A stretch of 64,000 nt of DNA. Source: Micromonospora sp. C31 (lineage in GTDB: Bacteria; Actinomycetota; Actinomycetes; Mycobacteriales; Micromonosporaceae). The stretch spans positions 124,001-188,000 of the forward strand of contig NZ_JAGPXN010000003.1 of NCBI RefSeq assembly GCF_018070575.1. The letters run 5' to 3'. This document shows positions 54,915 through 64,000 of this stretch, piece by piece (position 1 is the stretch's first letter; each line of letters starts with the position of its first letter). The notes beneath the pieces were generated by a model. That model saw nothing but the letters and a program-made list of their open reading frames with translations, ran no database searches and was not told the origin of the DNA. The position numbers and the translations under genes were made by a program.

Positions 54915-57649
54915 TCCTGGCAGCCGTCCTCGTCTGGCAGGTCGTGCTCGCGGCCTGCGTACCCCTGCTGTCCCGTCGGCTGGGCCGCGACGCCGGCTAT
55001 CCGTTGGCCGCCGGGTTCCTGCTGACGGCCGGGCTGCTGCTGCTCCCGCTCCCGGTGGTCCTCGCCGACCGGACGGTCACCGCCGACTGGCGGTGGCTGC
55101 CCTCGTTGGACGTCTCGGCCGCCCTGCGCATGGACGCCCTCGCCCTCGTGTTCGCCCTGCTGGTGCTCGGGGTGGGCGCCCTCATCCTGACCTACTGTCC
55201 GCGCTACCTGGGCCGCGAGGCGTCGCACACGCGCACGTACCTGCTGCTGACCCTCTTCGCGACCGCCATGCTCGGCCTGGTCCTCGCCAACGACCTGCTG
55301 GTCCTGTTCGTCTTCTGGGAACTGACGTCGGTGCTGTCCTTCGTGCTGATCGGGCAGGGCAGACCGGCCGCCGGGCCCCCGGCGGTGCGGGCGTTGCTGG
55401 TCACCTCGGGTGGCGGCCTGGCCCTGCTGGCCGCCGTCGTGGTCCTCACGCTCGAACTCGGCACCAGCGACCTCGGCCGCATCCTCGCCGAACCGGAGCG
55501 GCTGAAGGGCGGCCCCGCCTGGGCGGCCGGCGCGCTGGTGCTGGTCGCGGCCTTCACCAAGTCGGCGCAGGTGCCGTTCCACTTCTGGCTGCCCGGCGCC
55601 ATGGTCGCGATCACCCCGGTCAGCGCCTATCTGCACGCGGCCACCATGGTCAAGGCCGGCATCTACCTGCTGATGCGGTTCTCCACCCTGTTCGGCGGTC
55701 AGCCCGCGTGGAAGCAGACGCTGCTCGTGGTCGGCCTGCTGACCGCGGTGCTCGGCGCCTTCCTGGCGTTGCGCCAGTACGACCTCAAGGCGCTGCTCGC
55801 GTACTCGACGGTGAGTCAGCTCGGGCTGATCGTCGGGGTCGTCGGGGTGGGCACCCCCGCCTCGGACGCGGCCGCGATCCTCTACACCGTCGCGCACGCG
55901 CTGTTCAAGGCGACGCTGTTCATGCTGGTCGGCATCATCGACCACGAGGCCGGCAGCCGGGACATCCGCAGGCTGTCCGGACTCCACCGGATCATGCCCG
56001 CGACGGCGGTGTTCACCGCCCTCGCCGCCGCCACCATGGCCGGCCTGCCGCCGACGATCGGCTTCGTCGGCAAGGAGGCGATCTTCGAGGCGCTGACCGA
56101 GGCGCACCACCCGCGCTGGACCGCGCCGTTGGCAGCCGGGCTCGGGGTGCTGGCCTCGGTGCTGACCTTCGCGTACGCGGCCCGACTGGTGCACGGCGTC
56201 TTCACCGGCCCGCTGCGCCAACAGGGGCTGCGACCGCCGCCGCTCGCCTTCGTCGCCCCCGCCGCGGTGGCCGCGGTGCTGGCCACCGCCCTGGGCCCCG
56301 CCGTCACCCTGCTCAGCCCGCTCGTCGAGCGCGCCGCGAACGACGCCCGGCCCCAGGGCGACCCGCCGTACCTGGCGTTCTGGCACGGCTTCACCCCGGC
56401 CCTCGGGCTCTCCGCGCTCACCGTCGGGCTCGGGACGCTGCTCTTCGTCTTCCGCGCCCGGGCCGACCGGCTGCTGCGCCGCCTGCCCACCTCCACCCCC
56501 TTCGCCGTCTGGTTCGAGGCCGGCCGCGCGCGACTGCTGCGCCTCGGCGCACTGGTCGCCCGACCGGCCCGGGCCGCCGGCCCGGCGACGTTCCTGCTCC
56601 GGCCGGTGCTCGCCGTGCCGCTGCTGGCCGTGGTGGCGGCGGTCGGACTCGGCCCGCTGCCGCCGCCGGTGGGCGACGCGACCCGCCCCGGCGACGCGGT
56701 GCTGCTGGTGCTGCTCGTGGTGACCCTGGCCGGGCTGGTCACGGTCCGCTCGGCGTTGGGGGCGGTCGGCCTCACCGGCACGGTCGGACTCCTGCTGTCC
56801 GTCTGGTTCGTGACCGCCGGGGCGCCCGACGTCGCGCTGACGCTGATGCTGGTCGAGGTGCTCACCACCATCGTGGTGATGCTGGTGCTGCGACGCCGCC
56901 CGCCGCGTCTGCCCCCGGGCGGCGCACCGCGTGCCCTGCTGGCCGGCGCGGTGCTGGCCGGCGCGACCGGGCTGGCAGCGGCGGCCGGCACGGCGGCGTT
57001 GACCGGCCGCCGTGACCTGTCCGCCCCCGGCGGCTTCCTGCTGGCCGAGGCGGCCCCGATCACCGGCGGGAGCAACGTGGTCAACACGATCCTGGTGGAG
57101 TTCCGCGCGCTGGACACGCTCGGCGAGTCGGTGGTCCTGGCGGTCGTGGCGCTGGGGCTGGTCTCGCTCTCCGACCGGGTCGCCCGAGCGGGGCGGGAGA
57201 CCCCGGCCGGCCCCGCCGACCCGGTTCTGGTGTTCGCCCACCGGCTGCTCGCCCCGGTGATGCTGGTGGTGTCTGGTCTGCTCTTCGTACGCGGGCACGA
57301 GGAGATCGGTGGCGGGTTCATCGGTGCCCTGCTGGCCGGGACCGCCGTCGGGCTGGGCCACCTCGCGTACGCCGGCAGCCCGGCGCCCCTGCTGGGCCGG
57401 CTGCGGACCCGGCCCCTGCTGGTGGCGGGGCTGCTGCTCTGCCTCGGCGTGGGGCTGGCGGCGTTGCCGCTGGGCCGCCCGCTTCTCACCCTCGGCAAGG
57501 TCGGTCTGCCCGGCGGGGCGGCGCTGCCGTTCTCCACCAGCCTGCTGTTCGACCTCGGGGTCTACCTGATCGTCCTCGGGCTGATCGTGGCGGCGGTGCG
57601 CCGGCTCGACGTGCCGACCCGACCGGCCGCGACGGGAGAGCGCAGGTGA
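54911..57649 (+). CDS. mrpA: Mrp Na+/H+ antiporter subunit A with fused MrpB domain
   Basis: 912 residues, about 20 membrane helices. The N-terminal two thirds are NuoL/MrpA-like with the proton-channel blocks ELTSVLSFVLIG, AFTKSAQVPFHFWLPGAMVAITPVSAYLHAATMVKAG and FVGKEAIFEAL. After about residue 600 the MrpA-specific tail and an MrpB-like domain (HRLLAPVMLVVSGLLFVRGHEEIGGGFIGALLAGTAVGLG) follow, so subunits A and B are one chain, as usual in actinobacteria. The operon expels Na+ and supports pH homeostasis. Start coupled to a 15-codon ORF. Confidence 0.93.
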   Translation: MILAAVLVWQVVLAACVPLLSRRLGRDAGYPLAAGFLLTAGLLLLPLPVVLADRTVTADWRWLPSLDVSAALRMDALALVFALLVLGVGALILTYCPRYLGREASHTRTYLLLTLFATAMLGLVLANDLLVLFVFWELTSVLSFVLIGQGRPAAGPPAVRALLVTSGGGLALLAAVVVLTLELGTSDLGRILAEPERLKGGPAWAAGALVLVAAFTKSAQVPFHFWLPGAMVAITPVSAYLHAATMVKAGIYLLMRFSTLFGGQPAWKQTLLVVGLLTAVLGAFLALRQYDLKALLAYSTVSQLGLIVGVVGVGTPASDAAAILYTVAHALFKATLFMLVGIIDHEAGSRDIRRLSGLHRIMPATAVFTALAAATMAGLPPTIGFVGKEAIFEALTEAHHPRWTAPLAAGLGVLASVLTFAYAARLVHGVFTGPLRQQGLRPPPLAFVAPAAVAAVLATALGPAVTLLSPLVERAANDARPQGDPPYLAFWHGFTPALGLSALTVGLGTLLFVFRARADRLLRRLPTSTPFAVWFEAGRARLLRLGALVARPARAAGPATFLLRPVLAVPLLAVVAAVGLGPLPPPVGDATRPGDAVLLVLLVVTLAGLVTVRSALGAVGLTGTVGLLLSVWFVTAGAPDVALTLMLVEVLTTIVVMLVLRRRPPRLPPGGAPRALLAGAVLAGATGLAAAAGTAALTGRRDLSAPGGFLLAEAAPITGGSNVVNTILVEFRALDTLGESVVLAVVALGLVSLSDRVARAGRETPAGPADPVLVFAHRLLAPVMLVVSGLLFVRGHEEIGGGFIGALLAGTAVGLGHLAYAGSPAPLLGRLRTRPLLVAGLLLCLGVGLAALPLGRPLLTLGKVGLPGGAALPFSTSLLFDLGVYLIVLGLIVAAVRRLDVPTRPAATGERR

Positions 57650-58041
57650 GCGCCGCCGTCGCCGTCGGCGTACTGGTGGCCGCCGCGGTCCACCTGCTGC
57701 TCCAGCGCGGCCAACTCCGGGTGATCCTCGGCTTCGTCCTGCTCGGGCACGCGGTCAACGTGCTGCTGCTCTCCGCCGGCGGGCTGGACCGGCGTGCACC
57801 CGCCTTCGACGGCGCCGGCGCGGAGGTGGCGGACCCGCTGCCGCAGGCGTTCGCGCTCACCGCCATCGTGATCAGCTTCGGCATCACGCTCTACCTGCTC
57901 GGTCTGCTCAGCGCGGACGGCCCGACCGGCGGCGGCGAGAAGGAGACCGGCGACGGTCCCTCCGCCACCGCGGGCGGCGAGGGGGAGACCGGCGGCGGTC
58001 CCTCCGCCACCGAGCGCGGCGCGGGCGGGGGAGAACGGTGA
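57646..58041 (+). CDS. mrpC: Mrp antiporter subunit C
   Basis: 131 residues, NuoK-like with three membrane helices (VAVGVLVAAAVHLLL; VILGFVLLGHAVNVLLLSAGG; ALTAIVISFGITLYLLGLL), and the conserved QAFALTAIVISFG. The C terminus is extended by about 35 Gly/Glu/Thr-rich residues built from a tandem GGGE-x-ETG-x-GPSAT repeat, probably a disordered cytoplasmic tail. GTG start overlaps the mrpA stop by four bases. Confidence 0.93.
   Translation: MSAAVAVGVLVAAAVHLLLQRGQLRVILGFVLLGHAVNVLLLSAGGLDRRAPAFDGAGAEVADPLPQAFALTAIVISFGITLYLLGLLSADGPTGGGEKETGDGPSATAGGEGETGGGPSATERGAGGGER
57931..58014 (+). repeat. 42-bp imperfect tandem repeat within mrpC
   Basis: The unit starting at 57931 recurs at 57973, a 42-bp (14-codon) offset, encoding GGGEKETGDGPSATA and GGEGETGGGPSATE in the MrpC tail. 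Confidence 0.75.
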
Positions 58042-59504
58042 GCCGCCTGCTGGTTCTGCCGTTCGCCGCTCCGCTGCTGACCGCCGCGCTGCTGCTCGCC
58101 GTACCCCGGCGACGGACGGCGCACCGGCTGGCCGGTCTCGCCGTGACCGCCGCCGTCCTCGTCCTGGCCGTGGCGCTGCTGGTGGTCACCCGGGACGGCA
58201 CGGTGCCGGTCGAGCGGATCGGCGGCTGGCATCCCCTGGTGGCGATCGGGTTCGCGGCCGACGCGTTCAGCGCGCTGATGGTCACCGTCTGCGCGGTGGT
58301 GGTGCTGGCCTGCCTCGCCACGACCGCCGCATCCGGCGACGACCACGATCCACTGTTCGTGCCGCTGGTCCTCGTGCTCTCGGCCGGCGCCTACGGCGCG
58401 TTCCTCACCGCCGACCTGTTCAACCTGTTCGTGCTGGTCGAGGTCATGCTGGTGCCGTCCTACGCGCTCGCCGCGCTGGGCGGCGGCGCCACCCGGCTCG
58501 GCGCCGCCCGGGTCTACGTGGCGATGAACCTGCTCGCCTCCACCATCCTGCTGGCCGGCGTCGGGCTGGTCTACGGGGTGACCGGCACGGTGCAGTTCGG
58601 TGACCTGGCGGCCGCCGCGCGTACCTCGCCCACGGTGGCCGTGGCCGCCGGCGTCGTGCTGCTGGCGCTGGCGGTCAAGAGCGCCGTCGTGCCCTGGCAC
58701 GACTGGCTGCCCAGGACCTACCCCGAGGCGCCGCCCGTGGTGCTCGCGCTCTTCTCCGGGCTGCTCACCAAGGTCGGCCTCTACGCCCTGATCCGGGTCT
58801 ACGCCGTCGTGTACGACGGCGATCCGGCGTACCACGGGGTGATCGCCGCGGCCGCGTTGCTCAGCATGGTGGTGGGCGTGTTCGGCGCGCTCGGCGAGGC
58901 CACCATGCGCCGGGTGCTCACCTTCCACATGGTCAGCCAGATCGGGTACGTCCTGCTGGGACTGGCCCTGTTCACGGCCGCGAGCCTCGCCGCGGCGGTC
59001 TTCTACCTGGTGCAGTACATCCTGGTGAAGACGGCGCTGTTCCTCTGCGCCGCGGCGGTGCACGCCGGCCACCGGACGGATCGGCTGGACCGGCTGAGCG
59101 GCCTGTCCACCGCCCAGCCCGTGCTGGCACTGGCCTTCGCCGGCGCCGCGCTCTCCCTGGCCGGGCTCCCACCGTTCTCCGGGTTCGTGGCGAAGTTCCT
59201 GCTGATCAGGGCGGTGGGCGACGCCGGGCAGTGGGTGGCGGTGACGGTGGCCGTCGGCGTCAGCCTGCTCACGCTGGCCTCGATGCTCAAGATCTGGGGA
59301 GGGGCGTTCTGGGGGGAGCCGCCCGCCCCGGACGAGGTCGCCGCGACCCGCGTGCCGGCCCGGACGGTGCTGCCGGCGTTGACCCTGGCGGTCGTGTCGT
59401 TGCTGCTCGGCCCGGTGGCGCAACCCCTGCTCGGGCTCGCCGACACGGCGGCGGCCGGTCTGCTCGACCCCGACGCCTATCTGCGGGCGGTGAGCGGCCG
59501 GTGA
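58038..59504 (+). CDS. mrpD: Mrp antiporter subunit D
   Basis: 488 residues with about 14 helices. NuoN/NuoL-like blocks are seen in LFNLFVLVEVMLVPSYALAAL, LLALAVKSAVVPWHDWLPRTYPEAPPVVLALFSGLLTKVGLYALIR and LPPFSGFVAKFLLIRAVGD. The TM5-type Glu (VEVM) and the following lysines are in place for proton translocation. GTG start in the mrpC stop codon (GTGA), and its own stop overlaps mrpE the same way. Confidence 0.94.
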   Translation: MSRLLVLPFAAPLLTAALLLAVPRRRTAHRLAGLAVTAAVLVLAVALLVVTRDGTVPVERIGGWHPLVAIGFAADAFSALMVTVCAVVVLACLATTAASGDDHDPLFVPLVLVLSAGAYGAFLTADLFNLFVLVEVMLVPSYALAALGGGATRLGAARVYVAMNLLASTILLAGVGLVYGVTGTVQFGDLAAAARTSPTVAVAAGVVLLALAVKSAVVPWHDWLPRTYPEAPPVVLALFSGLLTKVGLYALIRVYAVVYDGDPAYHGVIAAAALLSMVVGVFGALGEATMRRVLTFHMVSQIGYVLLGLALFTAASLAAAVFYLVQYILVKTALFLCAAAVHAGHRTDRLDRLSGLSTAQPVLALAFAGAALSLAGLPPFSGFVAKFLLIRAVGDAGQWVAVTVAVGVSLLTLASMLKIWGGAFWGEPPAPDEVAATRVPARTVLPALTLAVVSLLLGPVAQPLLGLADTAAAGLLDPDAYLRAVSGR

Positions 59505-59908
59505 GCGTGCACGGGGGGCGGCGGGCGGTGGTGCGGGCCGGGCGGATCCTGCGCTTCCTCGGATGGTTCGTCGCCCGCCTGGTGGTGGCCAACCTGGTGG
59601 TCGCCCGGGAGATCCTGACCCCGGGTTGGCGGCTGCGCCCGGCGATCGTCCGGGTGCCGCTGCCCGGGGCGAGCAGCACCGAGCTGGTGCTGACGGTGCT
59701 TCTCGTCGGGCTGACCCCGGGCACCCTCGCGGTGGCGGTCCGGACGACCCCGCCGGTGCTCTTCGTGCACGGCATGTACGCCGAGGACCCGCACGCGTTC
59801 CGCCGGGAGGTCGTCGAACTGCAACGGAAGCTGCTGTCGGCCGTCCGTCCCGCCGGTAGGCAGCCGACCGGACCCGCACCCGCGGCCGGCGACGCGGATG
59901 GGAGGTGA
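59501..59908 (+). CDS. mrpE: Mrp antiporter subunit E
   Basis: 135 residues. VVANLVVAREILTPGWRLRPAIVRVPLP and LVLTVLLVGLTPGTLAVAVRTTPPVLFVHGMYAEDP identify MrpE, a small subunit needed for complex assembly or stability. Basic N terminus of about 20 residues, two membrane helices, and a Pro/Ala-rich tail. GTG overlaps the mrpD stop. Confidence 0.92.
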   Translation: MSVHGGRRAVVRAGRILRFLGWFVARLVVANLVVAREILTPGWRLRPAIVRVPLPGASSTELVLTVLLVGLTPGTLAVAVRTTPPVLFVHGMYAEDPHAFRREVVELQRKLLSAVRPAGRQPTGPAPAAGDADGR

Positions 59909-59912
59909 GCAC

Positions 59913-60169
59913 GTGTTCCTGCTCGACGTGGTGCTCGTCGTGCTCGCGCTGTCGGCGCTGCCGGTGATCTGGCGGCTGGCCGTCGGCCCGACGGACGCGG
60001 ACCGGGCGGCTGCCCTCGACCTGGGCTTCTTCGTCGTCCTGGCCGCGGTGGCCGTGCTGGCCGCCCGGCTGGACTTCCCGGCCCTGCTGGACCTGGTGCT
60101 GACCGGCACCCTGGTGGCCTTCCTGGCCACGGTCGCCCTGGCCCGCCTGGTGCACCGGCGGTCGCGCTG

Positions 60170-60170
<1 letters not shown>
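59913..60170 (+). CDS. mrpF: Mrp antiporter subunit F
   Basis: 85 residues with three helices, VFLLDVVLVVLALSALPVIWRLAVGPTDADRAAALD, the GPT-x-DR motif being typical of MrpF. The GTG at 59913 is chosen because GGAGG lies seven bases upstream; an ATG at 59898 would add five residues and place the ribosome site inside the coding region. It follows the mrpE stop by four bases. Confidence 0.92.
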
Positions 60171-60652
<482 letters not shown>

Positions 60653-60681
60653 CCGTCTCGCCGTCGCCATCGACCCGGCGG

Positions 60682-60784
60682 TAGACTGCGGGTCATGTCC
60701 GTGGCCGGTCTGCTTCTTACCGAGCCGTGTTGACGCGCTGATCCGCGACAGCACGGCCGCCCCTCCTGCGCGAGGGGCTTTTTT
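60682..60784 (+). promoter_or_regulatory. leuS leader: promoter, leader peptide and attenuator terminator
   Basis: TAGACT (60682-60687) lies seven bases before the ATG of a 12-codon ORF with three consecutive Leu codons. A pause-type stem (60724-60732 with 60749-60757, one G-U pair) covers the ORF's stop codon. Then GCCCCTC (60759-60765) pairs with GAGGGGC (60772-60778) and six T residues follow (60779-60784), the only classic T-tract terminator I found in the window. It stands 66 nt before leuS. This order fits ribosome-mediated attenuation by leucyl-tRNA supply. I did not resolve an antiterminator pairing. Confidence 0.75.
60695..60733 (+). CDS. leucine leader peptide of leuS
   Basis: ATG TCC GTG GCC GGT and then CTG CTT CTT, followed by ACC GAG CCG TGT TGA, gives M-S-V-A-G-L-L-L-T-E-P-C. 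The two CTT codons stand out, since neighbouring genes use CTC and CTG almost only. A leaderless -10 is in the right place. A ribosome stalled at the Leu codons would sit just 5' of the pause stem. Confidence 0.7.
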   Translation: MSVAGLLLTEPC

Positions 60785-60850
60785 GTGCCTGCCGGACGAG
60801 ACCGACCCGCATCCCGCGGTACGACGAACAGCGGATCGAGGAGAGACGCC

Positions 60851-63715
60851 ATGAGTGAGGCAGCCGCACCGGCCAGTGACGTGCCACCCTTCCGGTACAC
60901 GGCCGCTCTGGCCGAGGAGATCGAGCAGCGCTGGCAGGACGTCTGGGCGCGGGAGGGGACGTTCCACGCCCCGAACCCGACCGGCCCGCTGGCCGACCCC
61001 GGTCACCCCCGCGCCGGGGCGGAGAAGCTGTACGTCCTGGACATGTTCCCGTACCCGTCGGGCGCGGGACTGCACGTCGGGCACCCCCTGGGCTACATCG
61101 GCACCGACTGCTTCGCCCGCTACCAGCGGATGGCGGGGCGCAACGTGCTGCACGCGATGGGCTTCGACGCGTTCGGCCTGCCCGCCGAGCAGTACGCGGT
61201 GCAGACCGGCACCCACCCCCGGACCACGACCGTGGCCAACATCGAGCGCTACAAGGCGCAACTGCGCCGGCTGGGCCTGGCCCACGACGAGCGCCGCTCG
61301 GTGGCCACCATCGACACCGACTTCTACCGCTGGACGCAGTGGATCTTCCTGCAGGTCTACAACTCCTGGTACGACACGGGGGCGAAGCGGGCCCGCCCGA
61401 TCGCCGAGCTGATCGCCGAGTTCGAGGGCGGCAATCGGCCGACCCCCGACGGGCGGGCGTGGGCGGAACTGTCCGTCACCGAGCGCCGGGCCGTCGTCGA
61501 CGGCCACCGGCTGGCGTACGTCTCGCAGGCGCCGGTCAACTGGTGCCCGGGGCTGGGCACGGTGCTGGCCAACGAGGAGGTCACCGCCGACGGCCGTTCC
61601 GAGCGGGGCAACTTCCCGGTCTTCAAGCGCAACCTGAAGCAGTGGATGATGCGGATCACCGCGTACGGCGACCGGCTGCTGGACGACCTGGACACCCTGG
61701 ACTGGCCCGAGCCGATCAAGCTGATGCAGCGCAACTGGATCGGTCGCTCCACCGGCGCGCACATCTTCTTCCCCACCTCGACCAGTGATTCCGGTCCTGC
61801 GGGCGAAGCCCGCCTCACTGTTTTCACCACCCGGCCGGACACGATCTTCGGCGCCACCTACATGGTGCTGGCCCCCGAGCACGAGCTGGTCGACGCGCTG
61901 GCGCCGGCCGCCTGGCCCGAGGGGACGAAGGACGCCTGGACCGGCGGGCACGCCGACCCGCGCGCGGCCGTGGAGGCGTACCGCAAGGCGGCGGCGGCCA
62001 AGACCGACGTCGAGCGGCAGGCCGACACGAAGGAGAAGACCGGCGTCTTCGTCGGGGCGTACGCCACCAACCCGGTCACCGGGGGGCGGGTCCCGGTCTT
62101 CATCGCCGACTACGTGCTGGCCGGCTACGGCACCGGCGCGATCATGGCGGTGCCCGGCCAGGACGAGCGGGACTGGGCGTTCGCCGAGGTCTTCGAGCTG
62201 CCGATCGTGCGTACCGTGCAGCCGGCGGAGGGCTTCGCCGGCAAGGCGTACACCGGGGACGGCCCGGCGATCAACAGCGCCGCGCCCGAGCGCGGCCTGG
62301 ACCTGGACGGCCTGGGGGTGGCCGAGGCCAAGGCCCGGATCATCGGGTGGCTGGAGGCCAACGGGCACGGCACCGGCGCGGTGACCTACCGGCTGCGCGA
62401 CTGGCTGTTCAGCCGGCAGCGCTACTGGGGCGAGCCGTTCCCCATCGTGTACGACGAGACCGGGGCCGCCATCGCGCTGCCAGAGGAGATGCTGCCGGTC
62501 GAGCTGCCCGAGGTGGACGACTTCTCGCCGCGCACGTTCGACCCGCAGGACGCCGACAGCGACCCGGAGACGCCGCTGTCGCGCCGGCGCGACTGGGTCG
62601 AGGTGGAGCTGGACCTGGGCGACGGCCCGAAGCGCTACACCCGCGAGACCAACGTGATGCCGCAGTGGGCCGGCTCCTGCTGGTACGAGCTGCGCTACCT
62701 GGACCCGACGAACTCGCAGCGCTTCGTCGACGCGGAGAACGAGGCGTACTGGATGGGGCCGCGCGGCGAGGGTGACTGCGGTGGCACCGACCTGTACGTC
62801 GGTGGTGCCGAACACGCCGTGCTGCACCTGCTGTACGCGCGGTTCTGGCACAAGGTGCTGTACGACCTGGGCCACGTGTCGTCGTTCGAACCGTTCCGCA
62901 AGCTGTTCAACCAGGGCTACATCCAGGCGTACGCGTACACCGACGCCCGGGGCGCCTACGTGCCGGCCGAGGAGGTCACCGAGCGCGACGGTGGCTTCTA
63001 CCTGGGCGACACCCAGGTCAACCGCGAGTACGGCAAGATGGGCAAGTCCCTGAGGAACGTGGTCACGCCGGACGAGATGTGCGCCGCGTACGGGGCGGAC
63101 ACGTTCCGCGTCTACGAGATGTCGATGGGCCCGCTGGAGGTGTCCCGCCCGTGGGAGACCCGGGCGGTGGTCGGGTCGTACCGGTTCCTGCAGCGGGTCT
63201 GGCGGGCGGTCGTCGACGAGCAGACCGGCGCGCTGCGGGTCACCGACGCGCCCGCCGACGACGCGACCCGGCGGCTGCTGCACAAGGTGGTCGACGGGGT
63301 CCGCGGCGACATGGAGGCGATCCGGTTCAACACCGCGATCGCCAAGCTGATCGAGCTGACCAACGGGCTGACCCGGCTGGCGGAGACCCCGCGCGAGGTG
63401 GCCGAACCGCTGGTGCTGATGCTGGCGCCGTTCGCCCCGCACGTCGCCGAGGAACTGTGGCGCCGGCTGGGGCACGACACCTCCCTGACGTACGCGGACT
63501 TCCCGACCGCCGACCCGGCGCTGCTGGTGGCGGAGACGGTGACGTACCCGGTGCAGATCAACGGCAAGGTGCGCGGCCGGGTCGAGGTCCCCGCCGACGC
63601 GTCCGAGGAGACCGTCCGCGCGGCGGCCCTGGAGGCGGTGGCCGGCCCGCTGGCCGGCAAGGAACCCCGCAAGGTCATCGTGATCAAGGACCGCATGGTC
63701 TCCGTCGTCGCCTGA
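60851..63715 (+). CDS. leuS: leucyl-tRNA synthetase
   Basis: 954 residues, class I synthetase charging tRNA-Leu in the cytoplasm. The HIGH motif is HVGH (75-78, in [17 protein letters not shown]). The CP1 editing domain contains [19 protein letters not shown] and [34 protein letters not shown] and the KMSKS-equivalent KMGKS (729-733) follow. The ATG at 60851 has GGAGAG just upstream; in-frame codons back to 60785 fall in the attenuator. A palindromic repeat follows the stop. Confidence 0.96.
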   Translation: MSEAAAPASDVPPFRYTAALAEEIEQRWQDVWAREGTFHAPNPTGPLADPGHPRAGAEKLYVLDMFPYPSGAGLHVGHPLGYIGTDCFARYQRMAGRNVLHAMGFDAFGLPAEQYAVQTGTHPRTTTVANIERYKAQLRRLGLAHDERRSVATIDTDFYRWTQWIFLQVYNSWYDTGAKRARPIAELIAEFEGGNRPTPDGRAWAELSVTERRAVVDGHRLAYVSQAPVNWCPGLGTVLANEEVTADGRSERGNFPVFKRNLKQWMMRITAYGDRLLDDLDTLDWPEPIKLMQRNWIGRSTGAHIFFPTSTSDSGPAGEARLTVFTTRPDTIFGATYMVLAPEHELVDALAPAAWPEGTKDAWTGGHADPRAAVEAYRKAAAAKTDVERQADTKEKTGVFVGAYATNPVTGGRVPVFIADYVLAGYGTGAIMAVPGQDERDWAFAEVFELPIVRTVQPAEGFAGKAYTGDGPAINSAAPERGLDLDGLGVAEAKARIIGWLEANGHGTGAVTYRLRDWLFSRQRYWGEPFPIVYDETGAAIALPEEMLPVELPEVDDFSPRTFDPQDADSDPETPLSRRRDWVEVELDLGDGPKRYTRETNVMPQWAGSCWYELRYLDPTNSQRFVDAENEAYWMGPRGEGDCGGTDLYVGGAEHAVLHLLYARFWHKVLYDLGHVSSFEPFRKLFNQGYIQAYAYTDARGAYVPAEEVTERDGGFYLGDTQVNREYGKMGKSLRNVVTPDEMCAAYGADTFRVYEMSMGPLEVSRPWETRAVVGSYRFLQRVWRAVVDEQTGALRVTDAPADDATRRLLHKVVDGVRGDMEAIRFNTAIAKLIELTNGLTRLAETPREVAEPLVLMLAPFAPHVAEELWRRLGHDTSLTYADFPTADPALLVAETVTYPVQINGKVRGRVEVPADASEETVRAAALEAVAGPLAGKEPRKVIVIKDRMVSVVA

Positions 63716-63733
63716 CCCAGGTGTACGGACTGA

Positions 63734-63793
63734 GGTGTAAGGAAGGGCCCCCTCCTATCGCATCTTGTATAGGAGGGGGCCCTTCCTTACACC
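63734..63793. repeat. palindromic intergenic element, copy B
   Basis: A perfect 25-bp inverted repeat (63734-63758 with 63769-63793, ten-base loop) starting with GGTGTAAGGAAGGG. The outer arms match copy A at 33096-33165. It lies between leuS and a convergent gene and would make a very stable hairpin on either transcript. Confidence 0.9.
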
Positions 63794-63849
63794 CGGTCGA
63801 TCCGGACCGCACCGGATCGCACCGCACCGGGAGTCGGTGGGGCGGGCGG

Positions 63850-64000
63850 TTACGGGTCGCGGCGGTGGGTCAGGGTGACGGCGGCGAGGGTCGCGGCCGC
63901 GGACCAGGCGGCCAGGGTGAGCCAGGACCCGGTGACGGTGGCCGGGTACGGGTCCCGGTTGACGACGTCGGGATGCACCTCGATCAGTCGTAGCCAGGCG
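63850..64000 (-). CDS. C-terminal fragment of a membrane protein, possibly an ABC transporter permease
   Basis: About 50 codons are visible before the TAA (63852-63850); the rest is beyond the window. The translation includes WLRLIEVHPDVVNRDPYPATV, then GSWLTLAAWSAAATLAAVTL as a final membrane helix and a short THRRDP tail. The build is like the last helix of ABC-2-type permeases. Too little is present for a firm family call. Confidence 0.5.
   Translation of the reverse strand, partial: AWLRLIEVHPDVVNRDPYPATVTGSWLTLAAWSAAATLAAVTLTHRRDP

Noticed and set aside
54728..57361. 877-codon minus-strand frame opposite mrpA
   Set aside because: Gln/Gly/Arg/His-rich mirror translation without any motif.

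Overview
The window is chromosomal DNA from a very GC-rich actinobacterium. The third codon position is almost always G or C, GTG starts are common, and many start codons lie 6-7 nt after a TANNNT -10 hexamer (leaderless promoters). Gene content fits Micromonosporaceae, something like Micromonospora or Salinispora: a predicted pyrophosphate-dependent phosphofructokinase, a crtD/cruC/cruF carotenoid set, and a palindromic GGTGTAAGGAAGGG intergenic repeat. I found no rRNA, tRNA, CRISPR array, prophage or insertion sequence.

Layout. 1-3200: hydrolase fragment, otsA, membrane protein. 3200-4200: short tandem repeat and the wreck of a two-component system. 4200-9620: plsC, a large zinc-ribbon/class III cyclase/ATPase/TPR protein, a 69-residue WVGPGS-repeat protein and a Crp-family regulator. 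9900-13050: RNase AS, PNPOx-fold protein, PPi-type phosphofructokinase, proC. 13100-15050: two compact regulator/membrane-protein pairs (XRE and PadR) with visible operators. 15050-20050: NamZ-type muramidase, dehydratase, F420-type reductase and small conserved proteins, ending in a glutathione peroxidase remnant. 20200-22500: secreted chitinase and a lipoprotein. 22580-33060: class II DAHP synthase, threonine aldolase, endonuclease IV, PASTA kinase with its HTH partner, prenyl synthase, XRE-TPR regulator, MTHFR and a CDP-alcohol phosphatidyltransferase. The set plsC, RNase AS, aroG, pknL, Rv2175c-like, idsA and metF runs in the same order as I recall for Mycobacterium tuberculosis Rv2182c to Rv2172c, with insertions.

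33170-38300 is a minus-strand carotenoid-tailoring operon (small ORFs, crtA-like, GNAT, cruF, cruC, crtD) in which nearly every junction is a 4-nt overlap. 38460-45440 is a DNA-damage mutasome operon: two tandem LexA boxes, a 300-nt structured leader, a HEPN protein, imuA', imuB and dnaE2. 45540-49510 holds a small protein, methyltransferase, phosphodiesterase, dinB and a DUF3040 protein. 49785-54620 is the moxR/DUF58/transglutaminase operon. 54867-60652 is a full Mrp Na+/H+ antiporter operon (A-B fusion, C, D, E, F, G). 60682-63715 is leuS behind what looks like a leucine leader-peptide attenuator.

The features I find most worth following up are the leuS leader (M-S-V-A-G-L-L-L-T-E-P-C plus a textbook terminator), the leader of the SOS mutasome operon, the small ORFs that bridge operon genes through overlaps at both ends (crtA, dnaE2, mrpA), and the triple CAAG-N4-CTTG operator.
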